Positions 17,207 through 26,277 are shown, numbered from the stretch's first letter. The stretch is 64,000 bases of DNA from Oligoflexia bacterium (GCA_014376785.1 JACMQW010000016.1:1-64000), one strand, 5' to 3'. The notes: generated from the sequence alone by a model not told the origin. Program-made: numbers and translations.

Positions 17207-17415
17207 TTGTCCGAATGAGGAGGGAGCAAAAAGTCCGTGAGGATGCTCCCGGCCATCCCTGGCCTGCCCGACCCGGCTCGTCGCATCCTTCAGTCACATC
17301 GTGTGACTGATAGCCCTTTAGGGCTAATGGCCTTTTCGAATATCCTATTCTCAAAGTGCGACTCCCAAGGGTAGTCACGCCTCACGGACTTTTTGCTCCC
17401 TCCTCATTCGGACAA
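17207..17415. repeat. Inverted-repeat element 1: 36-bp perfect arms around a structured core
   Basis: The arms at 17207-17242 and 17380-17415 are exact reverse complements over 36 bp. Inside are a 34-base block (17251-17284, GGCCATCC...CTCGTCGC) found again in element 2 at 32/34 identity, two small perfect hairpins (AGTCACA-TCG-TGTGACT at about 17292-17308 and TAGCCCT/AGGGCTA at about 17311-17326), and a second shared block starting TGCGACTC near 17357. The element lies between the divergent deoxyhypusine-synthase-like and GNAT genes. No transposase or reading frame is inside. Confidence 0.85.
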
Positions 17416-17533
17416 GTCGTATTTTCTAGGAAATACATGAGATCTCCATCACACCACCGCTTGCGTGGAGACCAAGCGCAGATGCCTCCGTGCGACGCTT
17501 GTTCAAAGCGCCGGATCCGTTTATGGGTCAGCG

Positions 17534-18112
17534 ATGGCGCTTGAATCATGGATGTACCGCGATCAATACGAGTTTCGAGTTCTAGACGATTTTAAGTCGG
17601 AGCTCCAATTCCAAGCGTTGGTGGACCTCTTACTGACGAATCCGCCGAGCGTTGATCCACTTTATAGCGCGGAAGAGAAGCAGCATCGGGATCGCCTCCA
17701 GGCCACTTCGCACTCGCTTGTGAACTTTCGATTAGCAGTCTATTCCGGATCGCAGCTCGTGGCGTTCACGCGCGCAATGCAAACGGACGGCGCTAATCTT
17801 CACATGGCGTTATCGGCAGTGCATCCCGATCATCAGCGAAAAGGAATTTACACCGAACTGGTTCGCGCAGTGCTCGCATTCGCGAAAGAGCAGGGGTTCC
17901 AAACCATCGACTCCAGCCACCGCGCCACCAACAATCCCGTGATCATTGCAAAACTCAGGGCCGGCTTCGTGATCAATGGCCTCACCCTCTCCGACGTCAT
18001 GGGTTGTCTCGTCAAGCTGACCTATTTCCACAACCCTACGAGACGAAAACTCATCGACGCGCGTGCCGGACTGTCCAGACCTGAAGGCGAACTCCGAGAC
18101 CTCTTTTTCTAA
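17534..18112 (+). CDS. GNAT-family N-acetyltransferase
   Basis: About 192 residues from ATG 17534. The central part has the acetyl-CoA-binding pattern of the GNAT fold: ALSAVHPDHQRKGIYTELVRAVLAFAKEQG, in which HQRKGIYTEL fits the Q/RxxGxG/A loop. Then come SSHRATNNPVIIAKLRAGF and a C-terminal strand. The acceptor is unknown. There is no strong ribosome site at 17534; ATG 17552 and a GTG at 17465 are alternatives. The gene is bracketed on both sides by the two related inverted-repeat elements, so it may travel with them or merely be insulated by them. Confidence 0.75.
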   Translation: MALESWMYRDQYEFRVLDDFKSELQFQALVDLLLTNPPSVDPLYSAEEKQHRDRLQATSHSLVNFRLAVYSGSQLVAFTRAMQTDGANLHMALSAVHPDHQRKGIYTELVRAVLAFAKEQGFQTIDSSHRATNNPVIIAKLRAGFVINGLTLSDVMGCLVKLTYFHNPTRRKLIDARAGLSRPEGELRDLFF

Positions 18113-18218
18113 AGAGGAAAGCAGGCTCACCGGAGCCGATAGCCACCCCGTCGCACTCGTTCCAGAAATCCCCAACGCCTCAAGACGCGAGATAAACGCT
18201 AAATGGTGGCTGCGCTCG

Positions 18219-18345
18219 AGATGGGCCTTTAGAAAAATATCCTTTCAATGCGAGTGCCCGTGCGAGTCGCAGGAAGCGACGAGCCGGGTCGGGAAGGCCA
18301 TGGATGGCCATCGCATTGAAAGGATATTTTTCTAAAGGCCCATCT
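18219..18345. repeat. Inverted-repeat element 2: 35-bp perfect arms around the shared core
   Basis: Arms at 18219-18253 and 18311-18345 are exact reverse complements over 35 bp and differ in sequence from the arms of element 1. The core, read on the minus strand, has the same 34-base block (18276-18309, two mismatches) followed by the TGCGACTC block, without the hairpin-containing insertion of element 1. It fills the convergent gap between the GNAT gene and yebC and reaches into the yebC stop codon, where it may act as a bidirectional terminator. Confidence 0.85.
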
Positions 18346-19060
18346 ACAGCGCAGTATAAATGCGGTGGACATCATCGTGGTCATCGATGTCCGAAAGAAA
18401 CTCAACCGCTTCTTTCTTCTGTTCATCCCCGAGCTCGACTTTGTTCTTCGCGAGAAAACTCATTTCAGACAATGTGATGATCCAACCCTGCGCGGTGAGC
18501 GTTTTATTCACGGCGTCCAGATCAGTCGGGTCACAGAAAAATCGTGCTCCCGTGGAACCCGCGGGAACATCTTCCGCCTCGAGGGCTTCGACATTTTGAG
18601 CACCCGATTCGATGGCGACTCCCTCGATATCGACGCCCGTTCCCGGAAGAGTGGCCTCGATCACTCCGAGGCGATCAAACATCCAACCGACAGCTCCCTG
18701 GCTTCCGAGCTGGCCTTTGCGGAATAAAACACGCAAATCAGACGCGGTGCGGTTTTTATTGTCGGTAAGGCACTCGACGATCACCGGAACTTGATGGGGA
18801 GTGAATCCTTCATAGACGATCGTTTCGTAATTCACCCCTTCTAGCGTCCCCGCGCCTTTTTTAATGGCGCGCTCGATCGTATCCCTCGGCACAGACTGCC
18901 TTCGCGCGGATTCAAGCGCTGCCCGGAGGCGGGAATTATTGTCGGGGTGGGGGTCACCGATCCTGGCGGAGACGATGATTTCTTTCACGAGCTTTCCGAA
19001 GATCGCTCCCCGTTTTGACGCGTTTGCTTGGCGTCCTGCATGTTTCCATTGTGCACCCAT
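18344..19060 (-). CDS. yebC: YebC/PmpR/TACO1 family protein
   Basis: About 238 residues. The start MGAQWKHAGRQANASKRGAIFGKL is the family N-terminus (usually MAGHSKWxN-type), followed by DPHPDNNSRLRAALESAR, KKGAGTLEGVNYETIVYEG and DNKNRTASDLRVLF, and a C-terminal ferredoxin-like part. Members act as transcriptional regulators and, more recently, as translation factors that help ribosomes through proline-rich stretches. The ATG at 19060 is preferred over 19066. Its start codon is only 24 bases from the divergent aldehyde dehydrogenase ATG. Its stop codon lies in the arm of inverted-repeat element 2. Confidence 0.92.
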   Translation of the reverse strand: MGAQWKHAGRQANASKRGAIFGKLVKEIIVSARIGDPHPDNNSRLRAALESARRQSVPRDTIERAIKKGAGTLEGVNYETIVYEGFTPHQVPVIVECLTDNKNRTASDLRVLFRKGQLGSQGAVGWMFDRLGVIEATLPGTGVDIEGVAIESGAQNVEALEAEDVPAGSTGARFFCDPTDLDAVNKTLTAQGWIITLSEMSFLAKNKVELGDEQKKEAVEFLSDIDDHDDVHRIYTAL

Positions 19061-19084
19061 AGGCATTTTTCTATCCTAGGCACC

Positions 19085-20521
19085 ATGAAAACCGCAATGA
19101 TTGTCCGCTCGATCAACCCCGAAAATGAAAGTCTTTTGAAAGAGTTTGCCGAGCACACCGATGCCGAAATCGAGGTGAGGCTAGCGAAGGCAGATCATGC
19201 ATTTAGGGATGACGTCCTCTCTCCATTAGAAGCAAGGCTTCCCGGTCGCGTGAAAACGCTCATCGGAATGGCCGAACGGCTTGAAAGAGGAGTCGATGAA
19301 TTTGCGCGCATGCTGACGCTTGAAATGGGAAAGACCCTTGCCCAAGCAAAAGCGGAAGTTCTCAAGTGCGCGGCTTGTTGCCGGCATTACGCCGAAAATG
19401 GACCCGCTCTCCTGGCCCCTGAAAAAGTGAAATTCGAACAAAAAGACATTCCCGGAACGAAAGCTGAAATTCGATTTGAACCCATGGGAACGTTGCTTGC
19501 GGTCATGCCTTGGAACTTTCCCTTCTGGCAAGTGTTCCGTTGCGCAGCTCCGGTCCTGCTCTCGGGTAATTCCCTGATTTTAAAACACGCATCGAATGTG
19601 CCGCAGTCGGCGCTGTTAATCGAAAAAATCATCGGCGATTCCCTGCGTGAAGCCGGCGAAGATGCCGGGGCATTCGCAACCCTCCTCATCTCCTCAAGCC
19701 GCGTTGAAAAAATCATCGGCGACCCTCGCATTCACGGAGTCACGCTCACCGGAAGCGAAGGGGCCGGGAGGAAAGTCGCTGCTCAAGCCGGCGCTCAGCT
19801 GAAAAAAACCGTGCTGGAGCTTGGAGGAAGCGATCCGTTTATCCTATTCTCTTCCGCGAATTTGGAACAAGCGCTGGATGCTGCAGTCCAGGCTCGTTTA
19901 CTCTCAAACGGCCAATCCTGCATCGCTGCGAAACGGTTCATCATCCACTCTTCCCTCTACGAAAATTTTCGAGACGGGATGCTTGCCCGGTTCTCAAAAC
20001 TGAAATTGGGAAACCCTCTCGAATCCAGCACCGACCTCGGCCCTCTTGCCACTGCACAAATTCGTAAAGACTTACACGCACTGCTGACCGACGCAGAGAA
20101 ACACGGAGCAAAAGTGTTAATGGGCGGCAAATTGCCCGATGGAAAAGGTTATTTCTACCCACCGACCGTGGTGAGCGACATTCCGAAGCACGCGAAACTT
20201 TATACTGAAGAAACATTCGGGCCGCTTGCATCGCTGTACTCATTTGAAAATCTCGAAGAAGCACTCGAGATTGCGAATGCGACTCCATTCGGACTGGGCG
20301 CGTCCGTTTGGACGAGCGACGCTGCAGAAATGGAACTCTGTACGCGCTGGGTCCAGAGCGGGCAACTCTTCATCAACACGATCACCGCAAGCGATCCGAG
20401 AGTGCCGTTCGGAGGCACGAAGTCTTCTGGGTACGGACGTGAGCTCGGGACTTACGGAATTCGTGAGTGGGTGAACGTAAAAACCGTCGTCACCTACCCG
20501 CCGAAATCAAGACCCGCGTGA
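19085..20521 (+). CDS. Aldehyde dehydrogenase, succinate-semialdehyde dehydrogenase-like
   Basis: About 478 residues. The sequence has the NAD(P)-site PWNFPFWQVFRCAAP and the TGSEGAGRKVAAQAG turn, the catalytic Glu in LELGGSDPFILF, the catalytic Cys in SNGQSCIAAKRFI, and the C-terminal TEETFGPLASLYSF and PFGGTKSSGYGRELG motifs. The overall pattern is closest to the Sad/YneI type of succinate-semialdehyde dehydrogenase. The start at 19085 (MKTAMIVRSINPENE) gives a family-like N-terminus; upstream codons overlap yebC. It ends directly against the convergent methyltransferase gene with no gap. Confidence 0.88.
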   Translation: MKTAMIVRSINPENESLLKEFAEHTDAEIEVRLAKADHAFRDDVLSPLEARLPGRVKTLIGMAERLERGVDEFARMLTLEMGKTLAQAKAEVLKCAACCRHYAENGPALLAPEKVKFEQKDIPGTKAEIRFEPMGTLLAVMPWNFPFWQVFRCAAPVLLSGNSLILKHASNVPQSALLIEKIIGDSLREAGEDAGAFATLLISSSRVEKIIGDPRIHGVTLTGSEGAGRKVAAQAGAQLKKTVLELGGSDPFILFSSANLEQALDAAVQARLLSNGQSCIAAKRFIIHSSLYENFRDGMLARFSKLKLGNPLESSTDLGPLATAQIRKDLHALLTDAEKHGAKVLMGGKLPDGKGYFYPPTVVSDIPKHAKLYTEETFGPLASLYSFENLEEALEIANATPFGLGASVWTSDAAEMELCTRWVQSGQLFINTITASDPRVPFGGTKSSGYGRELGTYGIREWVNVKTVVTYPPKSRPA

Positions 20522-21727
20522 TTACCGAGAGCTCACCGATTTCAGACCCAGCCCCTTACGGGTGAGACCAAAGAGTGCGAGTTCTTGGTGATTCGATGGC
20601 AGCTGACGAACAAAATAAAAAGCCAGTCCGAGGTCTTGCGCCGTGGTACGGGCAAGACGTTCGGTCGAAAGCGCTAAGTCCGTTTGGTTCATCTTCAGCG
20701 TGAAAAACACGCCTTTTAAACCTCGTTTGATATAATCGGTGAGCGGCTTGCATTCCCGTACGGCGATCTTCGCCTCGGCATTTATATCGAGCACCAACCA
20801 CTCTGCGAGAATCGATTCCGGAAACATCCAATCACCAATACTCGAATCGATCCGAGAAAACCTTGGATTTTTCAGCACTACCGGATCCATCGCGCCTCGG
20901 TCCACACCCGTGACTTTCAACCCGCGCTCCAACATCGCAAAACAGGCGCCTCCCGGCGCCGAACCGATCTCAATCACGCGGTCGTCAGCCTTGAAAATCG
21001 GCTTTCCGATTTTGCGTTCCAAAAGCGCGACGGCTTCTGAAAACTTCAAGTAAGCCCGTGAAGGCGCGCCTTCGGGTTTCTCGATTCCACTCTCACCGCC
21101 TGGGTTACCGAACTCTCCGTCGCGAAGGAGGGACCAACCAAACCAAACTTCCGTTTCAGAAACAGCGAAAGCCTGCAGGATGAGATCCCCGGTTAAGGCT
21201 GGCCGATTCCAACTTTCTTCAGCAAACGCGTCGGGCAAGTGCTCCGCGAGTCCGCTGTCTGATAAGCATCCGGGATAACGGAGATCGAAATCATGACGGG
21301 AAATCGTGCGAGTGAGGCCATCATCTCGTCCCACTGGAGTGACATCGATGGCGTGGAAGCGGAGTTGGATCGTGCGGCCCGATCCTCCCGCTTCAATGGG
21401 TGCGGCGGCTGATTTCACCCGTGGCGTGAGGGCTTCCATCAGCGCGTCTTCCGAAATCGTCGCGGCGCGAGTAAAGCCTTTTCCGGCTAACCATTTTCCA
21501 ACGAAAAGTGCTGAGCGTAACGGAAAAATCAGGTTTTCGCTCGAGGACCACTGCCAATTTTTCTGACCTCCCGAAACGGCATCCGCCTGTTTGAAGGACA
21601 AGAAACCGGGTCTGGAAAAGGCGAACTTCGCGCCGAGAAACCGCGTGGCGAGTTCATTTTTTACAAATTCTTCTCGCCCATCGCGAGAAAGGATCAAAAG
21701 AAAGGGACTTTGGAGAGTGGCGCTCAT
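20522..21727 (-). CDS. RlmM/FtsJ-like SAM-dependent rRNA methyltransferase
   Basis: About 401 residues. The C-terminal FtsJ-like domain has the SAM motif VIEIGSAPGGACFAMLERG, acidic VTGVDRGAMDP, then WLVLDINAEAKIAV and FFTLKMNQTD with the KDKE-type catalytic Lys/Asp region, as in RlmM (23S rRNA ribose 2'-O-methylation at C2498). The N-terminal half corresponds to a THUMP-like domain. E. coli RlmM is of similar length. The start overlaps the stop of the upstream HAD gene (21724-21727), so the two are co-translated. Confidence 0.75.
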   Translation of the reverse strand: MSATLQSPFLLILSRDGREEFVKNELATRFLGAKFAFSRPGFLSFKQADAVSGGQKNWQWSSSENLIFPLRSALFVGKWLAGKGFTRAATISEDALMEALTPRVKSAAAPIEAGGSGRTIQLRFHAIDVTPVGRDDGLTRTISRHDFDLRYPGCLSDSGLAEHLPDAFAEESWNRPALTGDLILQAFAVSETEVWFGWSLLRDGEFGNPGGESGIEKPEGAPSRAYLKFSEAVALLERKIGKPIFKADDRVIEIGSAPGGACFAMLERGLKVTGVDRGAMDPVVLKNPRFSRIDSSIGDWMFPESILAEWLVLDINAEAKIAVRECKPLTDYIKRGLKGVFFTLKMNQTDLALSTERLARTTAQDLGLAFYFVRQLPSNHQELALFGLTRKGLGLKSVSSR

Positions 21728-22515
21728 GCCGTAAAGCCCGTGATTCGGTAAAATCCAGGCTTCGGAAGTGCCGGGCGATCGCTGTACACCGAGTCCATGA
21801 AAACATGCATGGACTCGGGAAAGAGATCAGAGAGCGCCACTAAGTTCGGCGGCTCATTTTCAAAAGAAGCAACCAAGCTTCCGATGTCGCGTACGTAGTC
21901 CGCTGCTTTCGATTTATGCTCAAGGTCGTCTAATTCAAAGGACCGTTTCAAAAGCAGGTGGGTCCGCTCACTATCAAACGGAAAGCCATCTGCGATTAAC
22001 CGCTTTCTCGTCCCTTTTCCCATTCCCGGTTCATCCCGGCCAGTGAGGTAGATAATTTCGGCGCCGAGTTCGTAAGCCTTTTTCACGAAATCAGAAGCCC
22101 CCGGATAAGCGTGATCGTAGTCGAGGTAATCATTCGTAAAGAATCGCGCGGCCCAGAAATGGTTAGCGGAGTGGAGGGCAGATTCGACTTCTGGGTCCCC
22201 CACGGATAGACCCATTCCGGTAAAAGTGTCCAAAAGCGAGTATCCGATTTCCGAAGGTTTCAATTTGGAAACGCGGTCTCGGACAGACTTAAAATTTTGG
22301 CTCTCTTTCGAATCGACCCATTCCTTCAAAATATGTCCTGAACGGGGGCCCACTTCATAAAGTGTAGAATCCAAATCGAGCAACAGGACCGGTAGAGCAC
22401 CCCCTGAAGTCACTTTCTTTTCGATCCCCTGATGCACTTGACGAAGCACTTCAAGATTCGTGTGCGGATGGAACTCGCAGGACTGAATCCACTCTTTGCG
22501 TATTTTCTGAGGCAT
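21724..22515 (-). CDS. HAD-superfamily hydrolase-like protein
   Basis: About 263 residues. PVLLLDLDSTLYEVGPRS is HAD motif I with the DxDST variant, AEIIYLTGRDEPGMGKGTRKRL is motif II, and the Lys in LLLKRSFELDDLEHKSKAA suits motif III. MHVFMDSVYSDRP occupies the final acidic position. The cap between motifs I and II is helical. Substrate unknown. It forms a four-base-overlap operon with the RlmM-like gene. Confidence 0.75.
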   Translation of the reverse strand: MPQKIRKEWIQSCEFHPHTNLEVLRQVHQGIEKKVTSGGALPVLLLDLDSTLYEVGPRSGHILKEWVDSKESQNFKSVRDRVSKLKPSEIGYSLLDTFTGMGLSVGDPEVESALHSANHFWAARFFTNDYLDYDHAYPGASDFVKKAYELGAEIIYLTGRDEPGMGKGTRKRLIADGFPFDSERTHLLLKRSFELDDLEHKSKAADYVRDIGSLVASFENEPPNLVALSDLFPESMHVFMDSVYSDRPALPKPGFYRITGFTA

Positions 22516-22564
22516 GGTTAGGTTTTAGCGGGGCGCGTGGAGCGAATCAAGCGCCGACTTCACT

Positions 22565-24934
22565 TCAAGACTTAGGCACGTGGGATAACGTCCCAAAAAC
22601 TTTCAAAAGATCGAGTCGATTTGCTCGAAAGTCGGGTTTTCGCCAGTGATAAGACATAAATCTCACCGAGGGCCAGAATTTACGCCACCAGGTCATGGAG
22701 GCATTCACCGGAGGCGATCCTTCCGTAAGTACCCAGAAAAACGCCGTTTCGAGTTTTGGGTCGTTCGGATCCAGCTTGGCAATACCCGAAAGGACATTTC
22801 TAAAAATCAAGAATGCCTGCGATGCTTCCGCACGGTCGATCGCCCCATCTTGGTTTAAATCAAACCGCAGAAAAAGCGATTCGACGTAATGCAAAATCAT
22901 CACAGTCGCTTGCGTTTCATCGGACATGAAGGCCGAGCTCGCGTTGTAGCCTGGCTTCCTTGCGGCCATTTCCAAATACGTCCGAAGTTCATCCTGATCG
23001 TGAGCACTGAGAGTTCCATAGAACCTCGTGAAGAGTGGGAAGGGCCTCCAAAGATCTCGAAGGGCCGATGAACTGGAATTGAAATCGAGAACCTGTCGAC
23101 GGTAGCAGGTGGATTCCACTTTCGGTTGGCCGAAATCGTCGATCACGCCGGCCCCGCAAAGCGACACCGCGCGCGCATGAACCAGCTTTGAAAGCGGCTG
23201 GGTAGAGAGCATGTACAGAACCAACTGGATTCCCTCGTCGACCGAAATCATTTTGTTTCCGTCGGAGGCCTGAGTAAAGAGCGACGCTTCCCGAAACCGT
23301 AACGCAGAATCTTCGGCCACGCTATTTCTTGGTCCGACTAATTTCGCGGCGGTGAGCACGGGCCAGTAATCTTTCACGAAATTTTCGAATTCGGGAAGGG
23401 TGAGTCCATCCGTTTCGACGCTTTTCGCGCGCTGTTCGACGTCGGAACCGCGAAGATAGCCGGTGACGAGCGCCCGAAAAATCGGCCGGAGCCATGTCAG
23501 TTGAGAGAGTTCGCGGTAGACACGTGGCCGGTCATGGTTCGCACCATCGAACACCGCACTTTTTGAATTCCGAGTCACCAGAGCAGCGGTTTGCCGAATC
23601 TCGCCTCGCAGTCCGTCAAGCCAATCCAACTCGCGCGGGGTAAATTTCGCGAGGGACTGCGGATCCCATTTTACGATGTCGCGGGTTTGATAATAGGCAG
23701 TGTTTGAAAAATTTGCGGACCCCGATAAACGTGCGTAGGCCGCTTCGAGGTACCTTGATCCGGCCGCCCATTCGCTGACAAGATTCCGGATGCGTTCGAT
23801 GTGAGCGGGCGTGATGCGCTCGGCAGCTCGTCCCGCCGCATCGTTGTGGGTTCCTCCCAGCATGCCGCGCAGAACGGGTCCGATCATGGACTTAATCGTC
23901 GAGCGCTCTGCTCTAAAAGACGCCAGCTCGATCGTATCATCCACCTGATCCACCATCTCCTGGATCAGCGTTAGCGGAATTCCTGGGGCGTTTTGACAAT
24001 TTTCCACCGATCCCGCTCCAGGAGGACAATGCCTTCCAGCCACCCGAACCACTTGATCGAGGATTCGATCGACCAGCACGACAAACCGTTCCCGGCCTTC
24101 TCCACGGGACGGATCAGTCCCCTTCGCTTGAAAATTCAAAAACTGAAGGTAGGCAGATCCCCACCGAGCTCCTTCTTGAAAGATGAGTCTCCATTCGGCC
24201 GCAGTCACTCGGTCCCGAGGCATGCCGGGGGCGATAAAAAGCTCTTTCAGCAGGCCAGACATGCGAAGAGGCGCTCGGAAAGGAGCCACCACGTCCGCGC
24301 AGTGAAAAACGTGGGCCATTTCGTCTAATAATCTTTCCATCTGCGCAAAAGAATAAGGCGTTTCATTTTCGGTGATTTGATTCCCTAAAAGGTCCGCCAC
24401 TTCCACGATCGCACGGGTAAGGCCATCGATGTAGAGAGCGTCCGCAGACTTTAATCGCTCGGTCGTAACGGGCATCCAAGGTTGCAACTTCACAAACGCC
24501 GTCCGCAAATTTCCGATCATGGTTTCGGCAACTTTCAGATCATTCAAAGTGAATTCACTGGTAGATCCACCCATGAATGCGCCCTTCACACGCATCACTT
24601 CATCTAAAAACGCATCCGTAATGACGACATCTTCTAGAAAGTACTTCTGTAGAAAGTTGCGAATTTCGCCTGGCGAAAAGCGGTCCCTTTGTTCACCTCG
24701 GGTGAGTTCCGCAAACGTGTGAAGCGCGGAGACCGCGCAATCCGCCATTTTGTTCACCGCCGCGGGGTTTGATTTGCCTTCTAAATATCCATCTAATCGA
24801 ACCCGAAAATTTTTCAAACAACCCAGCGTGGCTTGGCTGAATTCTTTTTTCCGAGGCGCGCTCGGACCTTCATAGAGGGAGCACGAGGACATCAACAAGA
24901 GTGCAAGCACAGTCAGCGTTTGTCTAAAATACAT
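22565..24934 (-). CDS. Large lipoprotein with EF-hand motif
   Basis: About 789 residues with a lipobox (LLLMSSC). Near the C-terminus FDLNQDGAIDRAEA is a textbook EF-hand loop (Asp, Asn, Asp, Gly, Ile, Asp, Glu in the canonical places), with flanking helices LHYVESLFLR and SQAFLIFRNVL. A less clear second loop is SDGNKMISVDEGIQLV (Asp, Asn, Ser, Glu), about 170 residues earlier. The remainder is helical with no family I recognise. It overlaps the upstream outer-membrane protein gene by 11 bases. A periplasmic, calcium-responsive partner of the barrel is inference. Confidence 0.72.
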   Translation of the reverse strand: MYFRQTLTVLALLLMSSCSLYEGPSAPRKKEFSQATLGCLKNFRVRLDGYLEGKSNPAAVNKMADCAVSALHTFAELTRGEQRDRFSPGEIRNFLQKYFLEDVVITDAFLDEVMRVKGAFMGGSTSEFTLNDLKVAETMIGNLRTAFVKLQPWMPVTTERLKSADALYIDGLTRAIVEVADLLGNQITENETPYSFAQMERLLDEMAHVFHCADVVAPFRAPLRMSGLLKELFIAPGMPRDRVTAAEWRLIFQEGARWGSAYLQFLNFQAKGTDPSRGEGRERFVVLVDRILDQVVRVAGRHCPPGAGSVENCQNAPGIPLTLIQEMVDQVDDTIELASFRAERSTIKSMIGPVLRGMLGGTHNDAAGRAAERITPAHIERIRNLVSEWAAGSRYLEAAYARLSGSANFSNTAYYQTRDIVKWDPQSLAKFTPRELDWLDGLRGEIRQTAALVTRNSKSAVFDGANHDRPRVYRELSQLTWLRPIFRALVTGYLRGSDVEQRAKSVETDGLTLPEFENFVKDYWPVLTAAKLVGPRNSVAEDSALRFREASLFTQASDGNKMISVDEGIQLVLYMLSTQPLSKLVHARAVSLCGAGVIDDFGQPKVESTCYRRQVLDFNSSSSALRDLWRPFPLFTRFYGTLSAHDQDELRTYLEMAARKPGYNASSAFMSDETQATVMILHYVESLFLRFDLNQDGAIDRAEASQAFLIFRNVLSGIAKLDPNDPKLETAFFWVLTEGSPPVNASMTWWRKFWPSVRFMSYHWRKPDFRANRLDLLKVFGTLSHVPKS

Positions 24935-26267
24935 ATCTTACCCCAGCGGTCACTCGGTCATTTTCTCGGTAACGGTGAATGAAGTCTGTTCCATCCGATT
25001 CCCCGCCCGTAAATGACGACAGAATATCGGTGGCAAGACTGAATTTCCAGGCCCTTGAAGCCGCGTAAACAAATCGCCACGAAACAATGGTTCCTGGATT
25101 CTCTAGATCGAGAAGAAACTTGAGATCCACCGTGAGTTTTCTCCACGACGGAAACAAAACAGAAAAGAGAAACGCGCTTTTGTAGGGATAGCGCGAATCG
25201 AATTCACTTGAAACGCCGTCGGATAGAAGTCCTTGGTCCGGTAAATCTTTTCCAAAAACTTTCAGGTAACTCACGGTCATGTTGCCGCCAGCCGCCCGAT
25301 TCATAAATGGATTTAAACTGAGAGTCGGACTCAGCAGATAGAAATTACCGACCTGTTGGCTGGTTCGAACTAAGGGTTGGGTATTATCCACCGGTAAATC
25401 CGCTAGAAGAGAGAGGGTTCCAGAAAACACCGAATTTCGAAAGCCAGCGTCGATTGCGCCGACGTGATGATAGGCGACTCGCGGATAGAGCGTGGCCCTA
25501 ACTTCTCCTGCGGCGTTTAGATTCAACTGGCCCTCATAACTCATGAGCAGTTGGTTCAGGGGTTGATACGCGTAACTGGTGGAAATAAACGGACCGAAAT
25601 CTTGTCCCAAAGCGAGCTTCGCACCTACCGAATTTTGGCGAATGATTTCCCCAATGGAAGGAATTTTCGCGTCGTAGCGAACGGGAACTTGCTTTCGAAG
25701 GATTTCAATTTCGTAGGGAGGATTCACCACCCACGGCGAAAGAGAACGGACGCGGCCATTAGAGAAGTCGAGGGGTGCCCCGCGATCGGGGACAAACACC
25801 GGAGAATAATATGCCGTGAACTTCACTAAGCCTTGGCCTAGTTCTACAAACATCCCGGCGCCGCCCACGACACTGGGATGAAGGTAGTCCCACCGGAACC
25901 GTGATTGGAATGCGCCCGCTGCCCAAGTGTCATCGAGCACGCTCCACTGGACGAGTTTGCGACCCACTGTGATTCGCAGGTCTCCGGTCCATTTTTTTGA
26001 TGTCGCGAGGTAGACTTCCGGCATTTCAATAAATCGGTACTCCGAATCGTTTAGTCCGATTTGGGACTGCGCGATGACCCGTGCGTCGACTTCATTTCCG
26101 AAATGATCCGCATTCAAACCGAAGTCGACCGTGGAAAATCGGTTCACTCGCGCCTCGGACCCCTGGCCTAAGTACCGAGTCGAACTCAAACCGAGTTCGA
26201 CCTGAGCGAAAGCATTCGACCCGGTGAAGAGTACGAAAAAAAGGAGGGCGACCGAACATCCATTCAT
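24924..26267 (-). CDS. Outer-membrane beta-barrel protein
   Basis: About 447 residues with a signal peptide ending near NAFAQVEL. The rest is a series of amphipathic strands with Tyr/Trp girdle residues, and the last residues RVTAGVRYVF end in Phe, the usual barrel-assembly signal. No precise family; it recalls DUF1302-type or alginate-export-type barrels. It heads an operon with the EF-hand lipoprotein. Its start is unusual: the AAGGAGG ribosome site and ATG pair with codons 6-9 in a hairpin that is followed by seven Ts, and a good -35/-10 pair lies immediately upstream (see separate entries). Confidence 0.75.
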   Translation of the reverse strand: MNGCSVALLFFVLFTGSNAFAQVELGLSSTRYLGQGSEARVNRFSTVDFGLNADHFGNEVDARVIAQSQIGLNDSEYRFIEMPEVYLATSKKWTGDLRITVGRKLVQWSVLDDTWAAGAFQSRFRWDYLHPSVVGGAGMFVELGQGLVKFTAYYSPVFVPDRGAPLDFSNGRVRSLSPWVVNPPYEIEILRKQVPVRYDAKIPSIGEIIRQNSVGAKLALGQDFGPFISTSYAYQPLNQLLMSYEGQLNLNAAGEVRATLYPRVAYHHVGAIDAGFRNSVFSGTLSLLADLPVDNTQPLVRTSQQVGNFYLLSPTLSLNPFMNRAAGGNMTVSYLKVFGKDLPDQGLLSDGVSSEFDSRYPYKSAFLFSVLFPSWRKLTVDLKFLLDLENPGTIVSWRFVYAASRAWKFSLATDILSSFTGGESDGTDFIHRYRENDRVTAGVRYVF

Positions 26268-26277
26268 CGCCCTCCTT
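26236..26277 (-). promoter_or_regulatory. Hairpin covering ribosome site and start codon, terminator-like
   Basis: On the minus strand AAGGAGGGCGA (26277-26267) pairs perfectly with TCGCCCTCCTT (26251-26241) across a 15-base loop, and the stem is followed by TTTTT to 26236. The 5' arm contains the Shine-Dalgarno and the A of the ATG; the 3' arm is codons 6-9. As RNA it would block translation, and with the U-tract it could also terminate transcription. Confidence 0.65.

Noticed and set aside
17207-18345. Integron attC sites, retron msr-msd, or IS ends
   Set aside because: No integrase-type core sites, no reverse transcriptase and no transposase nearby; arms are far longer and more perfect than attC arms.
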